Shown: positions 23,130 to 31,492, counted from the stretch's first letter. The stretch: DNA of 64,000 nucleotides from Salinibacterium sp. dk2585 (GCF_008001035.1 NZ_CP042856.1:62001-126000); one strand, 5' to 3'. A program made the numbers and translations. The notes: generated from the letters alone by a model not told the origin.

Positions 23130-23921
23130 CTACTGGGAGACGTCTTCGCCGAAGTACTTCTCCGAGATCTCCGCGAGCGTCCCCTCCGCGCGCAGTTCGG
23201 CGAGGGCCTCATCGACCGCGTCCCGCAGTTCCGTGTTGCCCTTCGCGAATGCGAAGGCCGAGCGTGACGGGTCGTCGGTCTCGACGGCGACCTCGATGGC
23301 GGCATCCGGTTCGTCGTTCACGTAGTCGAGGTAGGTGAGCTTGTCGTTGATCGTCGCGTCGACCCGGCCCTGCAGCAGCAGGTCGACCGCCTGCGCCCAG
23401 CCCTCGACCGCCTCCACGTTGGCGCCCGCCTCCTGGGCGAGCCCGTACCAGTTGCTCGTGAGCGATTGGGCGGTCGTCTTGCCCACCAGGTCGTCAAAGG
23501 AACGGATGGACGTATCGCCCGAGCGCACCACGATCACACCGGGACTCACGGTGTAGGGCTCCGAGAACTCGTAGGACTCCTCGCGGTCCGGGTTGATGGA
23601 GACCTGGTTCGCGATCATCGCGAAGCGCCCGGCGTCGAGCCCGGCGAAGATCGCATCCCACTGGGTCTCTTCGAATTCAGCCTCCACGCCGAGCTTCTCG
23701 GCGACCGCCCTCGCGATCTCGACGTCGTAGCCGGTCAGCTCGCCCGTGCCGCCCTCGTGGAAGCTGAAGGGGCGGTAGGTGCCCTCCGTGCCGATCACGA
23801 TCGTGCCCGACTCCGTGATCGCGTCGAGGCTCGAACCATTCCCGCCGCCCGACGAGCAGGCCGCAAGGGCGACGGATGCCGCGGCCGCCGTCACGAAGGC
23901 GAGAATCCTGTGGGTGCGCAT
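23130..23921 (-). CDS. Polar amino-acid ABC transporter, substrate-binding lipoprotein
   Basis: A 263-residue solute-binding protein of family 3. The N-terminus is a lipoprotein signal with lipobox LAAC at about residues 19-22, so the protein sits outside the membrane on a lipid anchor. Domain features are GTIVIGTEGTYRPFSFHEGG, then ELTGYDVEIARAVAEKLGVE and WDAIFAGLDAGRFAMIANQV, the standard amino-acid-binding pattern. ATG 23921 is preceded by AGGAGAG. The frame is open far upstream, but only by chance in GC-rich DNA. Confidence 0.93.
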   Translation of the reverse strand: MRTHRILAFVTAAAASVALAACSSGGGNGSSLDAITESGTIVIGTEGTYRPFSFHEGGTGELTGYDVEIARAVAEKLGVEAEFEETQWDAIFAGLDAGRFAMIANQVSINPDREESYEFSEPYTVSPGVIVVRSGDTSIRSFDDLVGKTTAQSLTSNWYGLAQEAGANVEAVEGWAQAVDLLLQGRVDATINDKLTYLDYVNDEPDAAIEVAVETDDPSRSAFAFAKGNTELRDAVDEALAELRAEGTLAEISEKYFGEDVSQ

Positions 23922-24035
23922 TGCTCTCCTTGAGGTTGTTCCTTCACCCCGGAGAGTAGGTCTGAGTCGCGCGGGGCGTAACCCGAGCGGGCGCATCCGA
24001 TGGATTCCGACGTCGTCTGGGGTAACCATGGAGGC

Positions 24036-24956
24036 GTGGACATCGAGACGGCCGGCGCGGAGCTCTACGGCATGCCCCTCGGCGAGTTCACCGCGCGCCG
24101 CACCGCCCTGAGCCGTGAGGCGAAGGCATCCGGCGACAAGGAGCTCGCGAAGGCCATTGCGGGCCTGCGCAAGCCGACCACCTCGGCGTGGGTCGTCAAC
24201 ATGCTCGCCCGCCATCGAGCGGACCGCGTCGACGAGATCGCCGCGCTCGGCGAGGAGCTCCGCGACGCCCAGGACGCCCTCGACGCGCCACGCCTCCGCG
24301 AACTCGGCAAGCAACGTTCCGCGCTCGTGCGCCAGGTCACGCGCGAGGCCGTCGCCGTCGCCGAAGGACTCGGCACCGAGGCATCCGCCGCCGTCAGCGG
24401 AGAGGTTGCCCAGACGCTGCAGACCGCGATGATCGACGCGGATGCCGCGGCGCTTGTCGCCTCGGGAACCCTCGTGAAGCCGCTCACCGCCGCCGGCTGG
24501 GGCATCGAGGAGGGCGGCGACGTGATCGCGTTCCCGACGGCGACGCAGCGGGCTGGGCGGCGCGCTGCCGTGGCGGACGCGCCCGCGAAGAGCGGTGGCT
24601 CGGCGGGCTCGAAGAAGGCGAGACCGGATGCGCCGACACGGTCGAGCGCTCAGGAGCGCAAGCGGGGGGCCGAGCGGAAGCAGGCCGAACTCGACCTTGC
24701 GACGGCGGAGGCGGCGCTCGCGAAGGCGCGGGACGAGGCCGAGGAACTCCGAGCTTCGGCGGAGGCGGTGTCCGAGCGGCGGGCGTCCCTGCGGGACGAG
24801 GTAGAGGAGCTGACGCGGCAGCTGCGTGAGGCTGAGGGCGAGTTGGCCGACGCCGAGGGGGAGGCCCGTGGCATCCGTCGTTCGCGTGACGAGGCGAAGC
24901 GTGCCGTCACGGCGGCCGAGCGTGCCGTCGCGCGTGCCCGCCGGCGTCTCGACTGA
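24036..24956 (+). CDS. Conserved-looking coiled-coil protein of unknown function
   Basis: I do not recognise a named family. From GTG 24036 it has 306 residues (ATG 24000 is an alternative). The N-terminal part (about 1-60) is a compact domain starting ETAGAELYGMPLGEFTARRT and containing GLRKPTTSAWVVNMLARHR. After it comes a Gln/Ala helix region, a low-complexity linker (about 170-200), and a long coiled coil rich in Ala/Glu/Arg to the end. There is no signal or membrane segment. A bound partner or DNA contact is plausible from the basic, coiled shape but not shown. It is isolated between the ABC operon (divergent) and a convergent hydrolase. Confidence 0.75.
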   Translation: MDIETAGAELYGMPLGEFTARRTALSREAKASGDKELAKAIAGLRKPTTSAWVVNMLARHRADRVDEIAALGEELRDAQDALDAPRLRELGKQRSALVRQVTREAVAVAEGLGTEASAAVSGEVAQTLQTAMIDADAAALVASGTLVKPLTAAGWGIEEGGDVIAFPTATQRAGRRAAVADAPAKSGGSAGSKKARPDAPTRSSAQERKRGAERKQAELDLATAEAALAKARDEAEELRASAEAVSERRASLRDEVEELTRQLREAEGELADAEGEARGIRRSRDEAKRAVTAAERAVARARRRLD

Positions 24957-24972
24957 GCGCACTCTCTAACAG

Positions 24973-25062
24973 CTGCGGCTTTCGCAGCACTTCTTGCCGC
25001 CGCGCCGCGACTGCAGCCCGCCCACCGGGCATGTCGCGGCACAAGTGCATCAGAAACCGCAG
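24973..25062. repeat. Long palindrome between convergent genes
   Basis: CTGCGGCTTTC (24973-24983) pairs with GAAACCGCAG (25053-25062) with one bulge. The centre forms its own hairpin, GCCGCGAC against GTCGCGGC (about 25005-25040). It may terminate both flanking genes; there is no T-run. Confidence 0.6.
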
Positions 25063-25098
25063 TCCGCATTGAGCGCAGTCAGACCCGCGCCCAGCGCC

Positions 25099-25845
25099 CT
25101 ACGTCACCTCGCGGTAGTGTGCGAGCAGCTCGCGCGTGAACTCGTCCGGCCGGATCGCCGGCACGACGTGGCTGGCACCCGGGATGGTCACGAGCCGCGC
25201 GTTGCGGGTGGCGGCGAGGTAGCGGCGGGCGTGGGCGCGCACGTGGTCCCACTTGCCGTTGATGAAGAGCACGGGTTCCTCGATGCGGCGGAGGCTCTCG
25301 ATCGGCGTGAATGCGAGCAGCGCGCGGATCGAGTCATCCATCACGTCCAGCGCGACGCCGCCCGAGATGACGTCGCTCGCGCCGGGCTCCGGCACGAACA
25401 GCCGCACGGCGAGGTTGTTGAGCGCGAGGCCCCGGTCGGGGAACCTGCCGATCACGGCGGCGATGCCCCGCCAGGTGTGCATCACGAGCGGATGCGGCAC
25501 CGTCGCGCACGCCGCCGCGAGCAGGCCAGAGACGCGGCCGGGGTTGCGCGAGACCCACTCGATGCCCAGGTAGCCGCCGAGCGAGAAGCCCACCAGGTAG
25601 GGCTTGCCCGGCGTGACCCCTTCGGCCTCGGCGCGCTTGGCGTCGGATGCTTCGGCCTCCGCGACCGCGTCGCCGATGCTGCTCAGGGCGCCGTCGAGGG
25701 TGAACCGTTCCCCGATGCGCCGCCCGTGCCCCGGCAGGTCGATCGCGAGGGTTGGAATCCCCTCCCGTTCCAGCGCCTCGACCTGGCGCCGCCACAGGCT
25801 GTGCGAGGTGCGCAGCCCGTGCACGAGGACGACGGTGGGGCGCAT
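25099..25845 (-). CDS. Alpha/beta-hydrolase
   Basis: A 248-residue hydrolase of the alpha/beta fold. The oxyanion strand is TVVLVHGLRTSHSLW, the nucleophile elbow GFSLGG (Ser at about residue 106), and the catalytic His in IPGASHVVPA near the C-terminus. The substrate is unknown. I start at ATG 25845. An upstream extension to 25950 would run into the palindromic repeat at 25896 and add only repeat-derived residues. An intermediate ATG is at 25866. Confidence 0.88.
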   Translation of the reverse strand: MRPTVVLVHGLRTSHSLWRRQVEALEREGIPTLAIDLPGHGRRIGERFTLDGALSSIGDAVAEAEASDAKRAEAEGVTPGKPYLVGFSLGGYLGIEWVSRNPGRVSGLLAAACATVPHPLVMHTWRGIAAVIGRFPDRGLALNNLAVRLFVPEPGASDVISGGVALDVMDDSIRALLAFTPIESLRRIEEPVLFINGKWDHVRAHARRYLAATRNARLVTIPGASHVVPAIRPDEFTRELLAHYREVT

Positions 25846-25895
25846 GTGCTGAGTGTATGCGCGCATCCGTTCGTCCGCCGGTCGCGGCCGGTAGT

Positions 25896-25957
25896 CGCGA
25901 GTGGCCAAACTTTGTGCCAAGGCCCGGAGGGAAGCCGAATGTTTGGCCACTCACGGG
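25896..25957. repeat. Palindromic repeat (GTGAGTGGCCAAA family), intergenic copy
   Basis: GCGAGTGGCCAAA (from 25897) faces TTTGGCCACTCACG (to 25955). The arms equal those of the copy inside fliK (7527-7587), while the centres differ. Confidence 0.8.
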
Positions 25958-25993
25958 GCGTGCGTCGCCGTCGACGCCCGCTAGTGTGTGGCC

Positions 25994-26041
25994 ATGCCGA
26001 CCGCGCGTGCCGAAGCCCCCGGTGCGACAATCGTCGTATGA
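25994..26041 (+). CDS. Possible 15-residue leader ORF before the HhH glycosylase gene
   Basis: ATG 25994 opens MPTARAEAPGATIVV, whose TGA overlaps the next gene's ATG (ATGA, 26038-26041). A -10-like TAGTGT (25982-25987) sits 6 bases before it, so the transcript could begin at this ATG. It might couple translation. Chance cannot be excluded. Confidence 0.3.
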   Translation: MPTARAEAPGATIVV

Positions 26042-26613
26042 CCCTGTACCTGACTGGTGACCCCGCCGCCGACGAGTTGCTCGAGAATGACGACCTCGCA
26101 CTCCTGCTCGGAATGCTCCTCGACCAGCAGGTGACGATGGAGTCCGCCTTCGCCGGGCCGGCCAAGATCCGCGACCGCATGGGACGACTGGATGCCGCGG
26201 CCATCGCCGACGCGAACCCCGACGAATTCGCCGAGCTCTTCAAGCAGAGCCCGGCCGTGCATCGCTTCCCCGGTTCGATGGCCGGTCGCGTGCAGGCCGT
26301 GTGCGAGGTGGTGCGCGAGGAGTGGGGTGGCGAGGCATCCGCCATCTGGACCCGCGGCGAGCCCGACGGCAAGGAAGTGCTCAAGCGACTCAAGGCACTG
26401 CCCGGTTTCGGCGAGCAGAAGGCGAAGATCTTCCTCGCCCTGCTGGGCAAGCGGCGCGGGGTGACGGCCGAGGGCTGGCGCGAAGCATCCGCCCCCTACG
26501 GTGAGGAGGGCGCGCTCATGTCGGTCGCCGACATCACGAGCCCCGAGACACTCGCGAAGGTGCGCGAGGCGAAGAAGGCGGCCAAGGCTGCTGCGAAGGC
26601 CGCGAAGCAGTAA
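26038..26613 (+). CDS. HhH-GPD-type DNA base-excision protein
   Basis: A 191-residue protein of the HhH-GPD (endonuclease III/AlkA) superfamily, which removes damaged bases from DNA. The start LYLTGDPAADELLENDDLAL and LGMLLDQQVTMESAFAGP match the N-terminal helices. The helix-hairpin-helix is LKALPGFGEQKAKIFLALLG (about residues 122-141). The usual catalytic Asp after a GVD motif is not obvious: the region reads KRRGVTAEGWREAS, so catalytic activity is uncertain. The C-terminal tail is Ala/Lys-rich and probably binds DNA. ATG 26038 overlaps a possible leader ORF. Confidence 0.85.
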   Translation: MTLYLTGDPAADELLENDDLALLLGMLLDQQVTMESAFAGPAKIRDRMGRLDAAAIADANPDEFAELFKQSPAVHRFPGSMAGRVQAVCEVVREEWGGEASAIWTRGEPDGKEVLKRLKALPGFGEQKAKIFLALLGKRRGVTAEGWREASAPYGEEGALMSVADITSPETLAKVREAKKAAKAAAKAAKQ

Positions 26614-26615
26614 CC

Positions 26616-27791
26616 GTGCAGTCCGGAGAGCGCGAGAGGCCACTCGCGGCGGTCGACGCCGTCGACTGGCGCGCCGTCGACGCCGCGGTCCGCGAGCGCT
26701 TCGACAGCGACGGCCCCGCCCTCTACCTCGGCACGGGCGAGCATCCCGACTTGGTGGCTGTGAGCACGGCCGCCGTCATCGAGACCTCCGGTTCGACGGG
26801 CGTCCCGAAGCGGGTCGTGCTCAGCGAGGAAGCGCTGCGGGCGAGCGCGAATGCCACGGCTCACGCCCTCGGCGGCCCCGGCCAATGGCTGCTCTGCCTC
26901 CCCGCCCACTACGTCGCGGGACTCCAGGTGCTCGTACGGTCCCACCTAGCGGGGCTGCCCGTGGAGTGGGTGGAACCCGGCTTCGACGCGGAGGCCTTCG
27001 CCGCGGCATCCGATCGCCTGACGGCGGAGCGGCGCTACGTCTCGCTCGTTCCCGCCCAGCTGGCCCGGCTCGTTGAGGTGGGCGAGCAGTCCGAGGCGGT
27101 GCGCGCTGCGGTCGCCCGCTTCGACGCGCTGCTGACGGGCGGACAGGCGATGCCGGCGGCGCTCGCCGACCGTGCCCGGGCGCTCGGCTACACGGTCGTG
27201 CGCTCCTACGGCTCGTCGGAGACGGCCACCGGATGCATCTATGACGGCTACCCCGTCGGTGCGACCCGCACGCGGCTCGTCGACGGCGTGCTCGAGATCG
27301 CGTCGCCGACCCTGGCCGACGGCTACCTGGACGCACCGGAACTGACGGATGCGGCCTTCCGTGTCGAGGGCGGCACGCGCTGGTACCGCACGGGCGACCG
27401 CGCGCGCATCCACGCCGATGGGCGGGTCGAGGTGCTCGGCCGGGCCGACAACGTGATCGTGTCTGGGGGCATCAACGTGTCGCTCGACCGGGTGGAGGCT
27501 GCCGTGCGGGAGGTGCCCGGCTTTGAGGGCGCGGTCGTCGTGGGGGTGCCGTCGGAGAAGTGGGGGCACGTCCCTGTCGTTGTCGTGGGTGGCGCGCCGT
27601 CACTCGACGAGTGGCTGGTCGACGGGCACCGCGCGGACGACGTGCTCGCGAGCATCCGTCGCCTCGTGCGCGAGTCGATCGGGGTGGCGGCGCAGCCCGA
27701 GCGGATCGCCGCAATCGAGCGGATGCCGCTGCTCGCGTCGGGCAAGCCCGATCGCCGCGCGGTCACCCGGCGCGTGGCATCCGGCGACTGA
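26616..27791 (+). CDS. menE: AMP-binding ligase, MenE-type (o-succinylbenzoate-CoA ligase)
   Basis: A 391-residue adenylate-forming enzyme, short as in actinobacterial MenE, which activates o-succinylbenzoate in menaquinone synthesis. Motifs are ETSGSTGVPKRVVLS (phosphate loop), LLCLPAHYVAGLQVL, YGSSETATGCIYDGYP, then YRTGDRARIHADGRVEVLGR and the catalytic Lys in LASGKPDRRAV. GTG 26616 is 2 bases after the HhH gene, so the two are co-transcribed. The menaquinone role is inferred from length and motifs; no other men gene is in the window. Confidence 0.85.
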   Translation: MQSGERERPLAAVDAVDWRAVDAAVRERFDSDGPALYLGTGEHPDLVAVSTAAVIETSGSTGVPKRVVLSEEALRASANATAHALGGPGQWLLCLPAHYVAGLQVLVRSHLAGLPVEWVEPGFDAEAFAAASDRLTAERRYVSLVPAQLARLVEVGEQSEAVRAAVARFDALLTGGQAMPAALADRARALGYTVVRSYGSSETATGCIYDGYPVGATRTRLVDGVLEIASPTLADGYLDAPELTDAAFRVEGGTRWYRTGDRARIHADGRVEVLGRADNVIVSGGINVSLDRVEAAVREVPGFEGAVVVGVPSEKWGHVPVVVVGGAPSLDEWLVDGHRADDVLASIRRLVRESIGVAAQPERIAAIERMPLLASGKPDRRAVTRRVASGD

Positions 27792-27815
27792 TCGCGACGG
27801 GGATCTTGCAGTAAC

Positions 27816-27830
27816 CGGCCACAGTGGCCG
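27816..27830. terminator. Small hairpin between convergent genes
   Basis: CGGCCAC and GTGGCCG around one A, between the ligase gene and the minus-strand oxidoreductase gene. It is weak, with no T-run. Confidence 0.3.
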
Positions 27831-27860
27831 CGCGGCGGGCGGTCTGTGCAGGCTCGTTCC

Positions 27861-28451
27861 TCAGTGCGCCGGAACCGGCTGGCGACGGGATGCCGTGGCG
27901 TCACGCTTCGCGAGCGCTTCGACCCTCGCAACCCACCCGGCCCGCTGTTCCGCGGTCGAGTGTCGCACCGGCCCGAGCATCGTGGCACGGGGCGTGCGGA
28001 TGCCGCAGAACCGCATCGTGAGGTTTCGCACGCTGCGTGCGGCGGGGTTTCGCGTGAGGGCGAGGTACCAGAAGGGCGAGTCGCTCGTCATGATGAGTCG
28101 GCCAGTGCGCCCGGAGAGCAGCCCCTGCGGCAGGCCGTTGGCCCCGTATTGGTAGGCACGCTTCGGCAGCAGGAGGCGGTCGAAGAAGCCCTTGAGGAGG
28201 GCGGGTGCCGACCCCCACCAGACGGGCGCGACGACGACGATGTGCTCGGCCTCCAGGATGGCGTTCCACGCGTCGATGAGGTCTGGTTCGAGTTCCATCC
28301 GTTTGCTATAGCCGAAGCGCAAAGAGGGATCGAAGGCGAGGTTGCGGAGGGCGAGCAGGCGGGCATCGCCGTGGGCGGCGACGTAGGTTTTTGCGAGGTG
28401 CGCGCAGAGCGCGTCGGCGTGCGGGTGGCCATTGATGACGAGCGTGGGCAT
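27861..28451 (-). CDS. Flavodoxin-fold NAD(P)H oxidoreductase
   Basis: A 196-residue member of the quinone-reductase/KefF-like flavoprotein family, which reduces quinones or related electrophiles with NAD(P)H and FMN or FAD. The flavin-binding start is PTLVINGHPHADALCAHLAK. The conserved middle is HIVVVAPVWWGSAPALLKGF then FDRLLLP. It is divergent from a TetR gene, with a palindromic operator in the gap, so it is probably induced when the regulator's ligand is present. The substrate is unknown. Confidence 0.9.
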   Translation of the reverse strand: MPTLVINGHPHADALCAHLAKTYVAAHGDARLLALRNLAFDPSLRFGYSKRMELEPDLIDAWNAILEAEHIVVVAPVWWGSAPALLKGFFDRLLLPKRAYQYGANGLPQGLLSGRTGRLIMTSDSPFWYLALTRNPAARSVRNLTMRFCGIRTPRATMLGPVRHSTAEQRAGWVARVEALAKRDATASRRQPVPAH

Positions 28452-28470
28452 GGTGGCTCCGATTGGTCAG

Positions 28471-28487
28471 TGTCTAGATTCTGGACA
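28471..28487. promoter_or_regulatory. Palindromic operator between oxidoreductase and TetR genes
   Basis: TGTCTAGA-T-TCTGGACA, 8-base arms with one mismatch, 20 bases before the oxidoreductase start. The word GTGTCAAGAT follows at 28488-28497 and again at 28531-28540. Confidence 0.5.
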
Positions 28488-28530
28488 GTGTCAAGATATG
28501 AATGAGACCAGACTAGCTAGAATGTTGCTC

Positions 28531-29121
28531 GTGTCAAGATCTGCTGTTCCCTATCACCACGGCAATCTCGCCGAGGAACTCGAACGCGCCGGGCTCGAGC
28601 TGATCGAGAACGGCGGGCACGCCAACCTCAGCCTTCGCGAAGTGGCCCGGCGCGCGGGCGTCAGCCACAACGCCCCGTACCACCACTTCGGCGACCGGGC
28701 GACACTCCTCAAGCGGCTCGCAGAACTCAGCATGGCGGCGCTCCTCGACGCGCAGCGCGCGGCAATCACGGGGGGCGGCAGCTCCGTCGACACGGCTGTC
28801 GCGATGGGGCTTGCCTACGTGACCTGGGCCACGCAGCATCCGGGGGGCTTCGCCGTCATCTACGACCCAGAGGTGTGCGAGCCCGGCAACCCGACCCCCC
28901 ACATGGCGGAACTCATCGCGGCCAATGAACGACTGCTCGCCGAAAGCGTCGCCGCGATCGCGACGGATGCCTCACCTGAACAACTCGAGGCGCTGGCAGT
29001 CGCGGCTTGGGGCACGGTGCAGGGGCTCTCGCAGCTCGCAAGCGCAGGCCATCTCCCGGTCGGGGCGCTTGAGCCGGCGTTGCGCGCCGTGTTCGACTCC
29101 TTCTCGCCCCAGGCCGGCTGA
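28531..29121 (+). CDS. TetR-family regulator
   Basis: A 196-residue regulator. The N-terminal helix-turn-helix is complete: SLREVARRAGVSHNAPYHHF at about residues 38-57. The C-terminal ligand domain resembles the TetR_C_33 type (AYVTWATQHPGGFAVIYDPE). I choose GTG 28531 because a -10-like TAGAAT (28518-28523) lies 7 bases before it, which would give a leaderless mRNA. ATGs at 28522 and 28498 are in frame as alternatives. It is divergent from the oxidoreductase it probably represses, and probably autoregulated. Confidence 0.88.
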   Translation: MSRSAVPYHHGNLAEELERAGLELIENGGHANLSLREVARRAGVSHNAPYHHFGDRATLLKRLAELSMAALLDAQRAAITGGGSSVDTAVAMGLAYVTWATQHPGGFAVIYDPEVCEPGNPTPHMAELIAANERLLAESVAAIATDASPEQLEALAVAAWGTVQGLSQLASAGHLPVGALEPALRAVFDSFSPQAG

Positions 29122-29172
29122 GGGCAGCGCGGCCGCTCGCCGCACCCTCGCCCGCCGCGTGCTCGGGGGCGG

Positions 29173-30408
29173 CTACTCGCAGCCGATGCCGTCTCCGTCG
29201 CGGTCGAGGTGTCGCCCGTAGCCCGGGCCCCCTTCGTACACGGGCGCGGCACCGGCTTCGCGGGCCGCGGTGCAGTTCTTGTAGTACGGAGCGGGAGCGG
29301 GAGCGGGAGCGGGTGCAGGCGCCGGGGCAGGCACGGGAGCAGGCGCAGGTGCGGGCACGGGAGCGGGAGCCGGTACCACCGCCACCGGCGCAAAGCCGGA
29401 GCGCAGGGCGGGCTGACCGGGGCATCCGCTCAGGATCGATGCGATGGCATCGTGCTCGGCCTGCGTCACCCAGAGCCCGTAGTTCGCCTTGACGGAGACC
29501 TGCCGCGCGACGTACTCGCAGCGGAACGTCTTCGACGACGGCAGCCAGGTCGCCGCATCCCCGGCGCCCTTCTGTGAGTTCGAGCGCCCGTCGACGGCCA
29601 AGAGGTTGAGCGGGTCGTTCGCGAAGGAGATGCGCTGCTCCTGCGTGAGCTGCTGCGCGCCCTTCTGCCAGGCATCCGCAAGCGCGACGACGTGGTCGAT
29701 CTGCACCATGCTCGACGTTCCGTTGCCGCGGACGAACGACACGGTTTCGGACGTGTAGGGGCTGAGCAGGGTGCCCGTCATGACCTTGCACGGACCCGAC
29801 TTCGCGATGTTCGTGAGGTCGCGGGCGAGCGTGTCGTTGCGGGTGTCGCAGCCGTTGCGGTCGACGTCGAGCCAGCCGTTGCCGAACTTCGCATCACGGT
29901 CATAGCCCGTCTTGGGTGCGCGGCCCTTGACGGGCAGGGTGGCCAGCAGCGCGAGCGCCGTGTCGGGCAGCGGCTCGGTGCCGATCGCGACGGATGCCTC
30001 GCCCTTCGGCTGCACGACGGTCGCCGGGTCGCTCGGCGACTCGTCGGTGAATCCGCCCTCGGAGGGCGAAGGGGTCGGGCTGGGAGCCGGACGCGAGGTC
30101 TCAGATGCGGCGGGGTTCGCGACATCCGCCGGCTTTGTGGCTGAGGCGGGGGCGATGGCGCTCCCGAGGCCCGTGACGAGGATCGCGCCGACCAGCACGA
30201 GCGCCGCCGCGGCGCGCGACGGGATCGCCGCCCACGAACGTCGGCCCATGACGAGGGTGTAGAGCGCCGTGATGAAGGCGACGAGCCCGAGCATGATGAG
30301 CACGCCGGAGAAGCCGGTCGATGCGCCAGCGAGCACGAGCAGGAGCGCGACGGCGGCGCCGCCGAGCCACGTCGAGAGTGTGGGCTTCGCCCAGCGCAGT
30401 GATGACAT
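29173..30408 (-). CDS. Secreted or membrane-anchored HNH nuclease (DUF1524) with excalibur calcium-binding domain
   Basis: A 411-residue protein with two or three N-terminal membrane helices (about 13-60 and 65-90), then a Ser/Pro/Thr linker. The DUF1524 nuclease domain is at about 150-320 (GNGWLDVDRNGCDTRNDTLA; the catalytic DHVVALADAWQKGA; NDPLNLLAVDGRSNSQKG; TFRCEYVARQVSVKANYGLW). A Pro-Ala repeat follows (about 345-375). The C-terminal excalibur domain reads YKNCTAAREAGAAPVYEGG then HLDRDGDGIGCE. This architecture is known for actinobacterial extracellular nucleases. GGGGGA precedes ATG 30408. A longer frame upstream is not needed. Confidence 0.9.
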   Translation of the reverse strand: MSSLRWAKPTLSTWLGGAAVALLLVLAGASTGFSGVLIMLGLVAFITALYTLVMGRRSWAAIPSRAAAALVLVGAILVTGLGSAIAPASATKPADVANPAASETSRPAPSPTPSPSEGGFTDESPSDPATVVQPKGEASVAIGTEPLPDTALALLATLPVKGRAPKTGYDRDAKFGNGWLDVDRNGCDTRNDTLARDLTNIAKSGPCKVMTGTLLSPYTSETVSFVRGNGTSSMVQIDHVVALADAWQKGAQQLTQEQRISFANDPLNLLAVDGRSNSQKGAGDAATWLPSSKTFRCEYVARQVSVKANYGLWVTQAEHDAIASILSGCPGQPALRSGFAPVAVVPAPAPVPAPAPAPVPAPAPAPAPAPAPAPYYKNCTAAREAGAAPVYEGGPGYGRHLDRDGDGIGCE

Positions 30409-30535
30409 GTTTTCCCCCAGGGTCGTGCCCGTCAACGCTACGGGGTCGCCGGGGAGCGGGTGAGCCCCAGTGCAGGGGCAGAGGTCGCACTCTTGTCGCG
30501 TGCGGGACGTCGCGACTCGACGTACCGTCAGACGC

Positions 30536-31405
30536 ATGACCCCGCAGCATCCGGTCGCACGCGTCGGCATCTCCGGCTGGCGCTATGCGCCGTGGCGCGG
30601 CGACTTCTACCCGAAGGGCCTCGCCCAGCGGCGTGAGCTCGAGTACGCCTCGCGCAAGCTCGACACGATCGAGATCAACGGCTCCTTCTATTCGCTGCAG
30701 AAACCGCAGTACTACGAGGCGTGGCGCGACGAGACGCCCGAGGGCTTCGTCTTCGCGGTCAAGGGCGGGCGCTTCATCACGCACCTGCTGCGCCTCAAGG
30801 GAGTCGAGACCGCCCTCGCCAACTTCTTCGCCTCCGGCGTGCTCGCGCTCGGGCCCAAGCTCGGGCCCTTTCTCTGGCAGCTGCCCGAGCGTGTGAGCTT
30901 CGACGCCGAGCTGCTCGAGGCCTTCCTCGCGCAGCTGCCCAGGACGACGACGGATGCCGCGGCGCTCGCCGCCCGTCACGACTCCCGCGTCGACGGCCGC
31001 GCGTGGCCGCACGACGAGTCCCGTGGCATCCATGACCGTGTGGCCGAAGCGTCCCTGCGGCACGCGCTCGAGGTGCGCAGCCACTCCTTTGACACCCCCG
31101 AATTCTTCGAGATCCTGCGACGGCACAACGTGGCATCCGTCGTCGCCGACACCGCAGGCAAGTGGCCGCAACTCTGGGAGCAGACGGCAGACTTCGCCTA
31201 CGTGCGCCTGCACGGGGAGAGCGAGCTCTACGTCTCGGGCTACGACGACGCGTCACTCGACCGCTGGGCCTCGCGAGTGCGCGGATGGCTCGGGGAGGGC
31301 CGCGACGCCTACGTCTACTTCGACAACGACGCGAAGGTGCGGGCACCCTACGACGCAATGGCACTCGCATCCCGTCTCGGCCGCCACGCCGCCCCGATCC
31401 GCTGA
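30536..31405 (+). CDS. DUF72 (YecE-like) protein
   Basis: A 289-residue member of the DUF72/YecE family, a TIM-barrel-like fold of unknown activity. Hallmarks are VGISGWRYAPWRGDFYPKGL at the start, then ELEYASRKLDTIEINGSFYS and VKGGRFITHLLRLKG, and YVRLHGESELYVSGYDDA near the end. ATG 30536 has a -10-like TACCGT 7 bases upstream. Its stop codon lies inside the palindrome at 31401-31461. Confidence 0.92.
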   Translation: MTPQHPVARVGISGWRYAPWRGDFYPKGLAQRRELEYASRKLDTIEINGSFYSLQKPQYYEAWRDETPEGFVFAVKGGRFITHLLRLKGVETALANFFASGVLALGPKLGPFLWQLPERVSFDAELLEAFLAQLPRTTTDAAALAARHDSRVDGRAWPHDESRGIHDRVAEASLRHALEVRSHSFDTPEFFEILRRHNVASVVADTAGKWPQLWEQTADFAYVRLHGESELYVSGYDDASLDRWASRVRGWLGEGRDAYVYFDNDAKVRAPYDAMALASRLGRHAAPIR

Positions 31406-31461
31406 GACGACACTCAAGCATCCTCCCGCGGCGCAGGAAGGTGTTTGAGTGTCGTCTCAGC
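31401..31461. terminator. Long perfect palindrome over the end of the DUF72 gene
   Basis: GCTGAGACGACACTCAA (31401-31417) pairs perfectly over 17 bases with TTGAGTGTCGTCTCAGC (31445-31461). It lies between convergent genes and contains the stop codon. It may act as a two-way terminator or be one of the dispersed palindromes. Confidence 0.65.
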
Positions 31462-31492
31462 GCGAGGGGTGGGCGCGTGCGGCGCGAGAGAG

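Noticed and set aside
23922-24962. Upstream extension of the substrate-binding protein frame (minus strand)
   Set aside because: The lipoprotein signal starts at 23921 with a good ribosome site. The extension overlaps another gene and looks like a shadow.
25846-25950. Longer N-terminus for the alpha/beta-hydrolase
   Set aside because: The extra residues come mainly from the palindromic repeat and the fold begins at the chosen Met.
24994-26037. Long + strand frame upstream of the HhH gene
   Set aside because: It is the antisense of the hydrolase; HhH homology begins at 26038.
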